DNA from: Oceanobacillus senegalensis
Lineage (GTDB): Bacteria > Bacillota > Bacilli > Bacillales > Amphibacillaceae
Length of the DNA stretch: 64,000 nucleotides
NCBI RefSeq assembly: GCF_900176885.1
Contig: NZ_LT839648.1
Span: 3,446,039 to 3,510,038, forward strand
Direction of reading: 5' to 3'
This document shows, piece by piece, positions 24,143-33,954 of this stretch (position 1 is its first letter; every line of letters starts with the position of its first letter). Below the pieces are notes generated by a model. That model made no database searches. It was not told the origin of the DNA and saw only the letters and a program-made list of their open reading frames with translations. Both the position numbers and the translations under genes were made by a program.

Positions 24143-24189
24143 TTTTTGAGGTGCGGGTATCACTATCCCTTAACCTGCGAGAAATGTAT
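24143..24189. repeat. intergenic repeat copy 2
   Basis: It shares TTTTTGAGGT, a GGGTAT patch, CCCTTAACC, TGCGA and ATGTAT with 14328-14374, and it is in the same orientation. It lies between two terminators outside any gene. Confidence 0.6.
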
Positions 24190-24192
24190 CAA

Positions 24193-24230
24193 CCAAAAAA
24201 CAGATACCGATTTGGTATCTGTTTTTTCTG
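24193..24230 (-). terminator. terminator after yabR
   Basis: The hairpin CAGATACC/GGTATCTG is flanked by A and T runs. It is probably bidirectional and separates yabR from the tRNA-Met unit. Confidence 0.85.
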
Positions 24231-24269
24231 TATATTTCTAGAGCATTGAACTATGATAGACAGCAACTG

Positions 24270-24662
24270 CTATCCTCTTCTAGCACCTCGACCTCCACGT
24301 TTGGATTCGGTATGCTTTTTCAAAGAGGCTAAGCGATCTTCAGAATCTTTGAGAAAGCGACTCATTTTTGCTTCGAAATTTTCTTGGCGGTCTTTTTTTG
24401 GTTTTGGACGGGATTGACGCGCTGGACGATCCTTCGCTTTCTTAATGGATAATCCGATTTTTCCATCTTTCTCGACATTAATGACTTTAACTTCTACTTC
24501 ATCTCCGACTTTTAAATGGTCGTTAATGTCCTTAACATAATTGTCGGCAACCTCACTAATATGAACAAGACCTGTTTTCCCTTTTTCGATCTCAACAAAT
24601 GCACCAAAATTAGTGATTCCAGTTACCTTTCCTTGCAGCTTGCTGCCTACTTCAATTGACAT
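24270..24662 (-). CDS. yabR: S1-domain RNA-binding protein YabR
   Basis: The 130-aa protein is one S1 (OB-fold) domain (about 1-72; GKVTGITNFGAFVEI, GLVHISE) followed by a basic, arginine-rich tail with predicted helical charged segments. S1 proteins of this size bind RNA; the exact role of YabR is not established. It has its own strong promoter (24707-24735), AGGAGGAG before the start, and a terminator, so it is monocistronic. Position next to divIC matches B. subtilis. Confidence 0.92.
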   Translation of the reverse strand: MSIEVGSKLQGKVTGITNFGAFVEIEKGKTGLVHISEVADNYVKDINDHLKVGDEVEVKVINVEKDGKIGLSIKKAKDRPARQSRPKPKKDRQENFEAKMSRFLKDSEDRLASLKKHTESKRGGRGARRG

Positions 24663-24706
24663 AAAAAAAATGCTCCTCCTTAAAAGATTAGATAAAGTTC
24701 ATTTAT

Positions 24707-24735
24707 AGTATATTAATCTTATGAAAAAGTGTCAA
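24707..24735 (-). promoter_or_regulatory. yabR promoter (sigma-A type)
   Basis: TTGACA, 17 bp and TATACT. The -35 overlaps the divIC stop codon. Confidence 0.75.
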
Positions 24736-25112
24736 TACGCCGGTTCCTCATCAGGGACGGTAAATATAAGTTCCCCTTCTTTAGATAAAAAATAATTCGT
24801 TCTAGCAATATCCAATACGTAATCCTCATTATTCAAAAGCTTAATTTCCTCCTGAAGCTTTCTACCTTCCACTTTTAATTCTTCTAGTTCCTTCTCAAGC
24901 TGATCATACTGTTCTTGTTTTTCAGCATGAAGTACACGTTGTTTCATATGGTAGCCAGCCATGCTCCCAACTATAACCATTGTAACAATAGAAAATAGTA
25001 CTAAACGACGAATCAAACGCTGCTTTTTTCTTCTCTGTCTTTCTATGTATACGTCATATTGCTCCACGTAGTTTGAATCTATTTTAGTAACGGTTTTCTC
25101 TTGAGAAGACAA
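24732..25112 (-). CDS. divIC: cell-division protein DivIC
   Basis: DivIC forms a complex with FtsL and DivIB at the septum and is required for division. The 126-aa bitopic protein has a basic cytoplasmic N terminus ending in RRKKQRLIRR, one TM segment (about 36-56), and an outer coiled coil (about 62-100) rich in Glu, Leu and Lys. The family name is septum formation initiator. It is followed closely by the yabR promoter and preceded by yabQ. Confidence 0.94.
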   Translation of the reverse strand: MSSQEKTVTKIDSNYVEQYDVYIERQRRKKQRLIRRLVLFSIVTMVIVGSMAGYHMKQRVLHAEKQEQYDQLEKELEELKVEGRKLQEEIKLLNNEDYVLDIARTNYFLSKEGELIFTVPDEEPAY

Positions 25113-25178
25113 AGCTTCTACCTCCTTTTCGTTTCATTTAAGCTCCCTATGACAGGCTTGTCCATATATAGCTCTTAG

Positions 25179-25784
25179 TCATTTACGGTTGCTTTTATTT
25201 TTGATATACTTCAGCCATTTAAAGATTATATTCTTTATTTTACTATAAAATCCTGCTATTTGCTGCAAAAAGTTTTTAAAACTTTTCGGTAGCAGATAGT
25301 AAATGACTTTAGCAATCCAACGAATTGGAGCAAATAGAAGCTTTGCGATAAAAAGTACTACTTTCCATAAGGCAGTTGCTAAACCAACTACAATAGTTAT
25401 AAGGACCGTTACCATCCATATTATTGGTTGAATAATAAGAGCTTGTACTAGCCTTTTGAAAAATTGATAAATAGCTGTTACCACACGTATCATATGTTCA
25501 AGCATACGCTTATATATATTTGCAGCAAACACTTGATACATTGAAAATCCCAATAGACATGCAATGAGAACATAAAATCTTATCTCGCCCGCATTTACCT
25601 GAAATAGGATATAAAACAAAATGATTGTTTGAGTAAGCCAAAAGCAAATTTCCATTAAATAGTTTAGAAAAACTGTATTTTTCCAATATGGTGTGAAACG
25701 GCGAAAGGTATCTAAGGCCATCCCTAAATAAAATCCACTTCCTACCATGGTTATCATGGTTAAGAATTGCACACTTAGGGTCAT
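25179..25784 (-). CDS. yabQ: spore cortex biosynthesis protein YabQ
   Basis: YabQ is a mother-cell membrane protein needed for spore cortex in B. subtilis. The 201-aa protein has several membrane helices in its first 160 residues (for example 5-25, 40-62, 68-88) and a basic tail ending in KYIKNKSNRK. Its ATG overlaps the yabP stop region by 4 bp, so the pair is translationally coupled. The conserved yabP-yabQ-divIC order supports the call. Confidence 0.93.
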   Translation of the reverse strand: MTLSVQFLTMITMVGSGFYLGMALDTFRRFTPYWKNTVFLNYLMEICFWLTQTIILFYILFQVNAGEIRFYVLIACLLGFSMYQVFAANIYKRMLEHMIRVVTAIYQFFKRLVQALIIQPIIWMVTVLITIVVGLATALWKVVLFIAKLLFAPIRWIAKVIYYLLPKSFKNFLQQIAGFYSKIKNIIFKWLKYIKNKSNRK

Positions 25785-26083
25785 CTAAATAACTTGCTAA
25801 AGAATCCTTTAGCTTTCTCCTGACCTTGATCATCGACATAGGTAAGTTCATACACTTTTCCTTTTATGGTTACTATCCCTTCACCAACATCAAGATTTTT
25901 TAACTGTAGATTTTGGCCACGAACAATTAAGTAACCCATCACTGTCTCAAGCAAAAATTCCTCATTATCAAAACTGTCCACTTCTTTAACGCCTGTAATC
26001 TCCAAGTTCCTACGATTATTCATTTTTACATAATGGTCCGTGTTTGTTCTTGTAATGCTTTCTTTATTATCATAATAATTCAT
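25781..26083 (-). CDS. yabP: sporulation protein YabP
   Basis: The 100-aa protein contains the family core (VDSFDNEEFLLET, GQNLQLKNLDV) and ends KGFFSKLFR, almost identical to B. subtilis YabP. It is needed for cortex formation in the mother cell; its biochemical role is unknown. AGGAGG precedes the ATG. I looked for a sigma-E promoter upstream but only a weak CATAAATT was seen. Confidence 0.94.
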   Translation of the reverse strand: MNYYDNKESITRTNTDHYVKMNNRRNLEITGVKEVDSFDNEEFLLETVMGYLIVRGQNLQLKNLDVGEGIVTIKGKVYELTYVDDQGQEKAKGFFSKLFR

Positions 26084-26134
26084 ATAAAAACGCCCTCCTT
26101 ATCATTATCAATTTATGAAAGGAGGGACAAGTAT

Positions 26135-26232
26135 AGAACAGGAAACTTGATAAGAAATTTCGTGCGTAAATACACTACGCTTTCATTAATGAGTTAGATT
26201 ATACATCAAGGCGCACAAAATTAATGCGTATT
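26135..26232. repeat. fragment of Bacillaceae-type intergenic repeat
   Basis: Between yabP and rqcP, CGTGCGTAAA and TACACTACGC recur in the larger element at 34978-35260, here with a shorter middle. No reading frame is present. Confidence 0.45.
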
Positions 26233-26243
26233 AATCCATTCCA

Positions 26244-26507
26244 TCAAACCTTTTCTTCTTTAACAATTGTATACAATGTTTCTGCTTCGTCCTTTTTTAC
26301 ATTTTCTCGTAAATCGTTTATTTTCAACGTAACAATCTTTTGACCAAATGTAATGGTTAGTTCATCGCCTACTTTAAGATTAGCAGAGGCTTTTGCTTGG
26401 TTTCCGTTAATCATAATTCTCCCTTGTTCTGCTACTTCTTTTGCTAGAGTTCGACGTTTAATTATCCGCGATATTTTTAGAAATTTATCTAATCGCATAC
26501 CAATCAC
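26244..26507 (-). CDS. rqcP: RqcP (YabO), S4-domain ribosome quality control factor
   Basis: RqcP binds the obstructed 50S subunit and with RqcH drives alanine tailing of stalled nascent chains. The 87-aa protein has an N-terminal S4 RNA-binding domain (about 1-60; RLDKFLKISRIIKRR, GRIMINGNQAK). The start overlaps the yabN stop by 4 bp, so it is coupled to yabN. It is homologous to eukaryotic-type Hsp15 proteins. Confidence 0.95.
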   Translation of the reverse strand: MIGMRLDKFLKISRIIKRRTLAKEVAEQGRIMINGNQAKASANLKVGDELTITFGQKIVTLKINDLRENVKKDEAETLYTIVKEEKV

Positions 26508-27961
26508 TCTCTTTCCCTTTCCTTTGCTTCATTCCAGTACATGTCCATTTCTTCTAATGTAACATCTTCTATATTTTTTCCATTTAGATTTAATTGCTCT
26601 TCGATATATGAAAATCGAGAATAGAATTTTTTATTCGTTTGTTCCAATGCCAATTCTGGATTAATCTTATAATACCTTGTCAAATTGACTAAAACAAATA
26701 GAACATCCCCAAATTCCTTCGCTATTTCATCATCGTTTTTAAATTGAATAGCTTCTCTTACTTCCTTAATCTCTTCATCTAACTTATTCCACATATCTGT
26801 TACTTCATCCCAATCAAAACCAACTTTTGCGGCTTTTTTCTGTAACTTATATGCTTTAACTAGAGCAGGAAGGGGCTTAGGGATACCGTCTAATACTGAT
26901 TTCCTCTTGTCTCCTTTTTCCTTCTTTTTAAGTTCCTCCCAGTTATCAACAACTTCCTCGACTGAATCTGCTGATACGTTATCAAAAACATGTGGATGAC
27001 GGTAAATCATCTTATTCGTAATTCCTTTTATGACGTCATCAATGGAGAAATAACCATTATCTTCTCCAATTTGGCTATGTAGCATGACATGCATAAGAAT
27101 ATCGCCAAGTTCTTCAATTATTCCTTCATCATCTTGATTATCAATAGCCTCTATTAATTCATATATTTCTTCAATAGAATGCTCTTTTAACGATTCATGT
27201 GTTTGCTTCCGGTCCCATGGGCAACCTTCTGGGGATCGCAATACCCTCATAACCTCTCTGAGATTGGTAAATGTATGATTTAGGAGATTGGTAGGAACAG
27301 GAGGCACATAAACACTAGTCAAATTATTCACTTCTATCTCACGGTCTAGCTCACTTAAAGCAACCCTTTGAATGGATTCCTTCTTACTTCCTACCGCTTC
27401 AACAATTGTTATTTCATAATCTGGTGGTAAATCCTCTAATAATGCTAGTTTTACTTCTGAAGCAATCAACTGATCATATACCTGGCAAAAAATGAGGTGG
27501 TGCCGATATTCTAATTCACTGCGATGAAAGGATGTGCCATCAACAAATTGGAAGCCCTCAATTGGATCAATTTGTAACGCAGTAAATAAGTCATCTAAAT
27601 AGCTTTGGCCACCTGCCACTTCTACTTGGATATCGTCCTGCCCTAATAGCAATTGAACGGATTTTTCCGCAAGCATAGGGTGTCCTGGAACAACATAGGA
27701 AACAACACCTTCTGTATCCTTTGCTATCTCTAACAAATCCTGAGAAATTCTATTATAAACGGAATCAAATTCATCCTCATCTTCATAAATGGAATCAAAG
27801 GTATGAAAGGATACCCCTTCTATTTGTAATGTTTTAATCACTGGATGGTCAGCTGTCCGTGCATATATCACCCGATCTGTACTTTTTAACTTTTTATATA
27901 TCCCTAATGATAATTGATTGATGTCTCCAGCACCTAAACCTATTATTTCAATTTTACCCAT
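26504..27961 (-). CDS. yabN: YabN: tetrapyrrole methylase-like plus MazG NTP pyrophosphohydrolase
   Basis: The 485-aa fusion has an N-terminal SAM-dependent tetrapyrrole methylase-like domain (about 1-215; GLGAGDINQL, VPGHPMLAE) and a C-terminal MazG region. MazG starts near CPWDRKQTHESL, with EEIYELIEAID and a second EEIKEVREAI block. MazG hydrolyses NTPs to NMPs and pyrophosphate to clean up the nucleotide pool; the N-terminal role is unclear. It overlaps yabM by 8 bp and rqcP by 4 bp. Confidence 0.94.
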   Translation of the reverse strand: MGKIEIIGLGAGDINQLSLGIYKKLKSTDRVIYARTADHPVIKTLQIEGVSFHTFDSIYEDEDEFDSVYNRISQDLLEIAKDTEGVVSYVVPGHPMLAEKSVQLLLGQDDIQVEVAGGQSYLDDLFTALQIDPIEGFQFVDGTSFHRSELEYRHHLIFCQVYDQLIASEVKLALLEDLPPDYEITIVEAVGSKKESIQRVALSELDREIEVNNLTSVYVPPVPTNLLNHTFTNLREVMRVLRSPEGCPWDRKQTHESLKEHSIEEIYELIEAIDNQDDEGIIEELGDILMHVMLHSQIGEDNGYFSIDDVIKGITNKMIYRHPHVFDNVSADSVEEVVDNWEELKKKEKGDKRKSVLDGIPKPLPALVKAYKLQKKAAKVGFDWDEVTDMWNKLDEEIKEVREAIQFKNDDEIAKEFGDVLFVLVNLTRYYKINPELALEQTNKKFYSRFSYIEEQLNLNGKNIEDVTLEEMDMYWNEAKERERE

Positions 27962-29546
27962 TGTTGCCCCTCCAATTATAAACCTTTAAAATATAAGAAG
28001 AGAAAGGTAGTAGCGATATCTCCCTCTTCGATAATGCGTTTCCACGTATGAGAAGAAACATAAACAAACAAGCACCTGTTATAACCATAAATAAAACATA
28101 TAACAATACATGTAAACGATTCTGTAATAAATGAACCGGAATGAAATGTTTTATCATATAAATATAGGCAAGCATCATTAAAGATGCCTGGAAAACTGCC
28201 TTATAATTAATATTCCGGAAAAAAGTCCATTCAGGTAGCTTCCTTTTTAGATTCATCATTACCATAACCAATAATCCAAGTAAACTAATGACAGTTGATA
28301 ATGCAGCACCTGTTATACCGATAATAGGTACGAATAATTGATTTAATACCCACTTTGTAAATAAAGAGACTATAATAAATCCAGCCGTGCGTTTAATAAA
28401 ACCTAACCCTTGTAGGATAGACGAAGCTGTTACTGCTAAAGAACATAAGAGTATGGATACCATCAGGATGCGCAAATCCATCGTTCCATTATCATTTTTG
28501 TACAATAATAGATTGACTTCAGGAAAAATGGCAATAATCCCAATTGTTGCTCCTATAGCCAAATAAAAACTAAACTTTAATGCACTACGTATATAAAAGT
28601 AAAACGCATCTCTATCTTCCACTAACCTTCGTTTCGAAACGGAGGGTATAAGGGCAAGTGCGAAAGATGAGCCTAGCACTGTACCTAACTGTATAATAGG
28701 CTGTCCTCGATCGAATATCCCCTTCACTTCTTTCGCCTCATTTAATAAGAATCCGTATTTCATTAGACTAGGCACTAATGTAAATGCATCAGCAAATTGC
28801 ATCACTAGTAGAACCATATGATTTAATGCGGCGACCATTCCAAGTATTAATACTGTCTTAACGTAATAATTCCATGGAATAGGGTAAACTTCCATGGAAA
28901 TTGGTTTTTTAAAAAGGAAAATAATGAAAAGGGTGGCTAGTGCGGCCATTCCTCCAATTAAGGAAGCAATCACCGCTGACAGTCCTATATCATAATAATT
29001 GATTACGTTTTTAGCGACCAACACTGCAGCAACAATGATAATCGTCACTCGTAGTAATTGCTCTATTACTTGGGACAAGGCGGTCGGCTTCATATCCAAT
29101 TCAGCCTGAAAGACTCCCCGTTGTAATCCTATAAATGGTACGAGTAAAAATACGATTGCCGTAAATTGGTATGTATGTACTAAATTGGAGTCCCCAATCC
29201 AAGTAGCTAAATTATCTGCATTCAATAAGAGAAAAAGAAATATAGCCCCATTCATGATAAACATAATAAGTGAGATAGGGATATAAAAACTTCGAATGGA
29301 AAGCTTTCTTCCTCTTCCCCTCATATCTATTGCTATTTTAGATATCGCTTGTGGAAAGCCGTATAATGCTAACATAGTTGCAATACCTAAAATAGGATAC
29401 ACCTGCTGATAAATATAGAAACCGACATCCCCAGTTAAATTTTGTAGCGGTATGCGATAACCCGCACTTAAAATTTTACTAATAAAACCGGCTAACGTTA
29501 AAAGTAAAGCACCTTTCACTAACCGATTTGTTTCACTACCACCCAT
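27954..29546 (-). CDS. yabM: YabM, polysaccharide biosynthesis/MATE-like flippase
   Basis: The 530-aa integral membrane protein has about 14 predicted helices across its whole length. It belongs to the MOP exporter superfamily, close to SpoVB and YkvU-type lipid-II flippases. KGALLLTLAGFISKILSAGYRIP at the start is typical. Probably it moves a lipid-linked glycan across the membrane; whether it serves peptidoglycan, cortex or another polymer cannot be told from sequence. It lies just downstream of spoVT and begins the yabM-yabN-rqcP unit. Confidence 0.9.
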   Translation of the reverse strand: MGGSETNRLVKGALLLTLAGFISKILSAGYRIPLQNLTGDVGFYIYQQVYPILGIATMLALYGFPQAISKIAIDMRGRGRKLSIRSFYIPISLIMFIMNGAIFLFLLLNADNLATWIGDSNLVHTYQFTAIVFLLVPFIGLQRGVFQAELDMKPTALSQVIEQLLRVTIIIVAAVLVAKNVINYYDIGLSAVIASLIGGMAALATLFIIFLFKKPISMEVYPIPWNYYVKTVLILGMVAALNHMVLLVMQFADAFTLVPSLMKYGFLLNEAKEVKGIFDRGQPIIQLGTVLGSSFALALIPSVSKRRLVEDRDAFYFYIRSALKFSFYLAIGATIGIIAIFPEVNLLLYKNDNGTMDLRILMVSILLCSLAVTASSILQGLGFIKRTAGFIIVSLFTKWVLNQLFVPIIGITGAALSTVISLLGLLVMVMMNLKRKLPEWTFFRNINYKAVFQASLMMLAYIYMIKHFIPVHLLQNRLHVLLYVLFMVITGACLFMFLLIRGNALSKREISLLPFSSYILKVYNWRGNNG

Positions 29547-29645
29547 ACATAACGTCCCTTTTTTATTTATCCCGATCTAGTTATATAAATTCCATCCAAT
29601 TATAGCATAGTTTCTTTCCATAATTGTATAAATAGAAGGGTTAAA

Positions 29646-29685
29646 AATAAGCAAAAACCAGACATTGCTGATTTTTGCTTAAAAC
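29646..29685 (-). terminator. terminator after spoVT
   Basis: The AAGCAAAAA/TTTTTGCTT stem with one mismatch and a T-rich tail begins directly after the spoVT stop. Confidence 0.75.
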
Positions 29686-29687
29686 CA

Positions 29688-30224
29688 TTACTCCATTTGC
29701 CTCGCTAAAAATCCAGAAGCAGTTTCAGCAGACTTTTCCTCCACTTTACTTAGCTTTTCGCCGTCTTTGGAAAAGATTAGTACACATCCTATTGGATCTC
29801 CATTCGCGATTACTGGGCTAATACAATAGGAATTAACCTCTTGTTCTTTTCCATCAAGGATTTCTATGGTATTACTCTCTGCTTCAAATACAGTGTTACG
29901 GTTTTCAATTGTTTTCGTTATTTGTGAACCAATATTCTTATTTAAGTAATCCTTTTTCGACTCTCCAGCAACTGCGATAACCTCATCTCGGTCACATATA
30001 AGTACTGGAAATTGAAGTGAATCAAACAGTGCTTCTGCATATTCTTTTGCAAAGTGTCCTAATTCATTAATCGGTGAGTATTTTTTCAAAATAACTTCGC
30101 CTTCTCGATCGACGAAAATTTCCAGTGGATCTCCTTCACGTATGCGAAGAGTCCTTCTGATTTCTTTAGGAATAACCACTCTTCCTAAATCATCAATTCG
30201 ACGTACAATACCTGTAGCCTTCAT
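29688..30224 (-). CDS. spoVT: stage V sporulation protein T, forespore transcription regulator
   Basis: SpoVT is an AbrB-family regulator that tunes sigma-G genes in the forespore and later germination. The 178-aa protein has an N-terminal AbrB DNA-binding domain (1-50; GIVRRIDDLGRVVIPKEIR) and a C-terminal GAF-like domain (about 55-178). ATG 30224 follows GAGGGA. An upstream GTG (30239) lies inside that ribosome-binding site and was rejected. The length equals the B. subtilis protein. A sigma-G-type promoter precedes it. It is the only AbrB-family gene in the window. Confidence 0.97.
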   Translation of the reverse strand: MKATGIVRRIDDLGRVVIPKEIRRTLRIREGDPLEIFVDREGEVILKKYSPINELGHFAKEYAEALFDSLQFPVLICDRDEVIAVAGESKKDYLNKNIGSQITKTIENRNTVFEAESNTIEILDGKEQEVNSYCISPVIANGDPIGCVLIFSKDGEKLSKVEEKSAETASGFLARQME

Positions 30225-30313
30225 CCTGAGTTCCCTCACTTTCTACGATGATTACTCTTGCTTCCGTATTTCTAAAAACTGTCGGGATATCTAATAATCA
30301 CCAGGTGTGGTTT

Positions 30314-30343
30314 TAGTATAGGCAACTCAAAAATAACTATACA
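30314..30343 (-). promoter_or_regulatory. spoVT promoter (sigma-G type)
   Basis: TGTATA, 17 bp and TATACTA fit the forespore pattern TGMATA-N17-CATAMTA at all but two positions. spoVT is a sigma-G gene in B. subtilis. Confidence 0.6.
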
Positions 30344-30358
30344 TTACCTGCCAATTTT

Positions 30359-33300
30359 TTAGCCATTTCTATCCACTGTCTCTAACTTTTTAATAAAGTC
30401 CCTAACAAATTCATATCTATTTGGCATGTTTTTGGCAGTTTTAAACACAATCTTTAGGTTCTGGTTTTCAGTCCCTAATTGTACATTTCGTCCAAACTCA
30501 TTCGCTAATTCAAATAACTTCGACCCATCAATTTGCTGGCTTCGTCCTTCATCGACTAAAAGGGTTATTTTATTATTTTTTTCCGTAATGGATTGCACGC
30601 TTTCTCTTTTAGCATACAGTTTTAAAGAAGAGACGGTAAATAAATTTGCAACTTCATCAGGGAAGTCACCAAACCGGTCAATAAGCTCTTCTTTTAATTC
30701 ATCCATTTCCTCTTCATTATCTAAAGAGCGGAATTGCTTATAAATATCGATTTTCTGTTTTTCGTCACCAATATATTCATCAGGTATATATGCATCTAAT
30801 TTTAAGGTCATTTCTGTTTCAAATGGCTCTACGTTCTCTACTTCTTTCCCTGCCTTGCGTGAATCTATTGCATCTTTTAACATTTGCGAATACATGTCAA
30901 ATCCAACAGAATCAATAAAACCATGCTGTTTTGAACCTAATAGATTCCCTGCTCCACGAATAGATAAGTCACGCATGGCAATTTTAAATCCCGAACCTAA
31001 CTCCGTAAATTCCTTAATCGCCTGCAATCTCTTTTCCGCAACTTCCGTTAACACCTTATCCTTTTGATACGTGAAGTAAGCATATGCTACTCTGTTAGAC
31101 CTTCCAACGCGCCCACGAAGCTGATAAAGCTGACTTAATCCCATATGATCGGCATTGCTTACTATTAACGTATTCACATTTGGGATATCTACACCTGTTT
31201 CAATAATGGTTGTACTTACTAGAACGTCAAATTCGCCTTCCAGAAAACTTACAATCATATTTTCTAATTCTGTTTCACTCATCTTCCCGTGGGCAACACC
31301 TACTCTTGCCTCTGGAACGAGCATACCAAGGTCTCGTGCTACCTTTTCAATATTCTCCACCCGATTATATAAGAAGAAAATCTGTCCACCTCGTGCCATT
31401 TCCCTTTCAATGGCCTCCCTAACCAAAATTGGATTATACTCCATTACATAGGTTTGAATTGGGAAGCGGTTTTCTGGAGGTGTTTCGATAACGGACAAAT
31501 CACGAACGCCTAACATAGACATGTGTAATGTCCTTGGTATTGGTGTCGCTGTTAATGTAAGCACATCTACATTCGTTTTCATTTGTTTAATTTTCTCTTT
31601 ATGTTTTACACCAAAACGTTGCTCCTCATCTACAACTAACAATCCTAAATCACGGAATTCGATATCTTTGGATAAAATTCGATGTGTTCCTATAACAACA
31701 TCCATTGTCCCTTTCTTTATTCCGTTGATGGTTTCTGTTTGTTGTTTCCTCGTCCGGAATCTACTCAATAAACCAATATTTATTGGATAATCCTGAAAGC
31801 GTTCGCGAATGGTCTCATAATGCTGTTGAGCAAGGATAGTAGTTGGTACTAAAAGGGCAACCTGCTTTCCGTCCATGACAGCTTTAAACGCAGCACGAAT
31901 AGCAACCTCTGTTTTCCCATATCCTACATCCCCACATAATAGACGATCCATTGGACGCTGTTTCTCCATATCAGCCTTTATTTCCGTAATACATCTTAAC
32001 TGATCTTCAGTCTCCTGATATGGAAAAGCTGCTTCAAACTCTCTTTGCATCTCTGTATCTTCGGAGAATGCGTAACCCTTTCTAGCTTCTCTTTCTGCAT
32101 AAAGCTTTATAAGGTCATCTGCTATATCTTCCACGTTGGATTGAACTTTTCGTTTTACCTTCGTCCACTCTGAACCGCCTAGCTTATAAAGCTTCGGCTC
32201 TTTACCTTCTGCCCCAACATATTTCTGTACTAAATCAATCTGGTCAATAGGGACATATAACTTATCATCCCCTGAGTATCGAATCAGCATAAAATCTTTA
32301 TGCAGGTCGTTCAATTCCAGTGTCTCAATACCTATATATTTCCCTACCCCATGGTTGGCATGTACAACATAATCCCCAACTTTTAATTCCTGATAGCTTT
32401 TTATACGTTCTGCATTCGATATTTTCTGCTGCCTTCTTTGTTTCTTTACTCGTTTCTTAAAAAGTTCATTTTCGGTAACTAGAACGAGCTTATGCATCGG
32501 TAATTCGATACCATTACTCAGGTTACCAACTACAATGGTTGGCTTCTCCACTGGTAATTCTAGCTTTTTGGCTACACCGGCTTCAATTCCATAGTCTTCA
32601 AAAATAGAATGAACTTTTTCTGCCCGCTTTTCATTTGGTGCTAATACAACAACTGAGAAGTCCCCTTTCTCCCAGCGTTTTAATTCATTTTTAAACAAGT
32701 GCATTTGGCCATGAAACTCCTGCATGGCTCTAGATGACAAGTTTATAATATTCTGCGGATTGGTATTAGGTATGTGTCTAAGGAATACAGACGTATATAA
32801 TCGTTGCTGTATCATATCATCCATAATGGATTGCCAGTCAAAGGAAAATCTACTATTCTGGACCATCTTACCAGTTTCAAGTAGGCTACTGTACCATTCC
32901 GCTTCTTCCTTATCTAAATTTAGCGCCGTCTCTTGGATACGGCTCATTTCATCCAAAATGACTAGTCCATCCTCAGAAAGGTAATCTAATAAACTAGCAG
33001 GTTTTTCATACATGTAGCCGATATATTTATACATCTCCTGAAAACGCTCTAAATTTTTTAAGCGTCCAACATCTGCTTCAATGACCTCATCTAGGTTTTC
33101 CTTTGTTTCGGACTTTTTCATCTTTTTCAATGTTGCACCTAAAGCCTTCTCCACTCGATCTGCCGCTGCATGAATATCCTCATCTGTCAACAATAACTCT
33201 GTGGCCGGTCCAACTATAATTTCCTGCATCTTGGATAAAGACCTTTGTGACTCGGCATCAAAATATCGAATAGAATCAATTTCTTCATCAAATAGTTCAA

Positions 33301-33880
33301 TTCGAATTGGATTTTCTTCCGTAATAGGATAAATATCAATAATTCCACCACGTTTGCTAAATTCACCTGGAGTTGTAACCATGGATACCCTTTCGTAACC
33401 CATATCAATTAAAAAGGCAAGATATTTCTCAATATCTATCTCTTCACCCAATGTAAATGTTAGTTGATACTTACTCCAGTAATTAGGAGGGGGGAGTATA
33501 CGCTTTAATGCTGCAACAGGTGCTAGTAATATGCCTGATTTATTTTTTGCCCACTTTGTTAATGCTTCTATTCTCTGACTTCTTAACTCTGGACTAGAAA
33601 AAGCTATTTCAGAGGAAATCAATTCATTAACCGGATACAAATGTACATGGTCTTCACCAACTAGTTCTACCAAATCATCATAGAGCTGCTGTGCATGCAC
33701 CAATTGATGGGTTACTAATAAAACCGGTTTAGAAATGGATTCATTAATAACCGAAACTAGCATACTTCTTGCAGAACCAGATAAGCCAGCTACAAGCTGT
33801 TCCTTCATTCCACCCGTTATACCGTTGATAATAGACTGAATATCTTCCTTCGATCCTAAAAAATTATTAATTGCTTTCAT
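30359..33880 (-). CDS. mfd: transcription-repair coupling factor Mfd
   Basis: Mfd removes RNA polymerase stalled at DNA lesions and recruits UvrA/UvrB. The 1173-aa protein has the UvrB-like N-terminal module (to about 350), the CarD-like RNA polymerase interaction domain (about 490-560; VGDYVVHANHGVGKYIG), and SF2 helicase motors with GDVGYGKTEVA and DEEQRFG. The C-terminal TRCF domain follows. It is of normal length (B. subtilis 1177). Position between fin and spoVT is conserved. Confidence 0.98.
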   Translation of the reverse strand: MKAINNFLGSKEDIQSIINGITGGMKEQLVAGLSGSARSMLVSVINESISKPVLLVTHQLVHAQQLYDDLVELVGEDHVHLYPVNELISSEIAFSSPELRSQRIEALTKWAKNKSGILLAPVAALKRILPPPNYWSKYQLTFTLGEEIDIEKYLAFLIDMGYERVSMVTTPGEFSKRGGIIDIYPITEENPIRIELFDEEIDSIRYFDAESQRSLSKMQEIIVGPATELLLTDEDIHAAADRVEKALGATLKKMKKSETKENLDEVIEADVGRLKNLERFQEMYKYIGYMYEKPASLLDYLSEDGLVILDEMSRIQETALNLDKEEAEWYSSLLETGKMVQNSRFSFDWQSIMDDMIQQRLYTSVFLRHIPNTNPQNIINLSSRAMQEFHGQMHLFKNELKRWEKGDFSVVVLAPNEKRAEKVHSIFEDYGIEAGVAKKLELPVEKPTIVVGNLSNGIELPMHKLVLVTENELFKKRVKKQRRQQKISNAERIKSYQELKVGDYVVHANHGVGKYIGIETLELNDLHKDFMLIRYSGDDKLYVPIDQIDLVQKYVGAEGKEPKLYKLGGSEWTKVKRKVQSNVEDIADDLIKLYAEREARKGYAFSEDTEMQREFEAAFPYQETEDQLRCITEIKADMEKQRPMDRLLCGDVGYGKTEVAIRAAFKAVMDGKQVALLVPTTILAQQHYETIRERFQDYPINIGLLSRFRTRKQQTETINGIKKGTMDVVIGTHRILSKDIEFRDLGLLVVDEEQRFGVKHKEKIKQMKTNVDVLTLTATPIPRTLHMSMLGVRDLSVIETPPENRFPIQTYVMEYNPILVREAIEREMARGGQIFFLYNRVENIEKVARDLGMLVPEARVGVAHGKMSETELENMIVSFLEGEFDVLVSTTIIETGVDIPNVNTLIVSNADHMGLSQLYQLRGRVGRSNRVAYAYFTYQKDKVLTEVAEKRLQAIKEFTELGSGFKIAMRDLSIRGAGNLLGSKQHGFIDSVGFDMYSQMLKDAIDSRKAGKEVENVEPFETEMTLKLDAYIPDEYIGDEKQKIDIYKQFRSLDNEEEMDELKEELIDRFGDFPDEVANLFTVSSLKLYAKRESVQSITEKNNKITLLVDEGRSQQIDGSKLFELANEFGRNVQLGTENQNLKIVFKTAKNMPNRYEFVRDFIKKLETVDRNG

Positions 33881-33954
33881 CGTTAACCCCCGCTACTTTT
33901 CTTCAACTAAGCGCAAAAATGCCTTGGCCAGTGCCAAAGCTCTTCATGCGTATT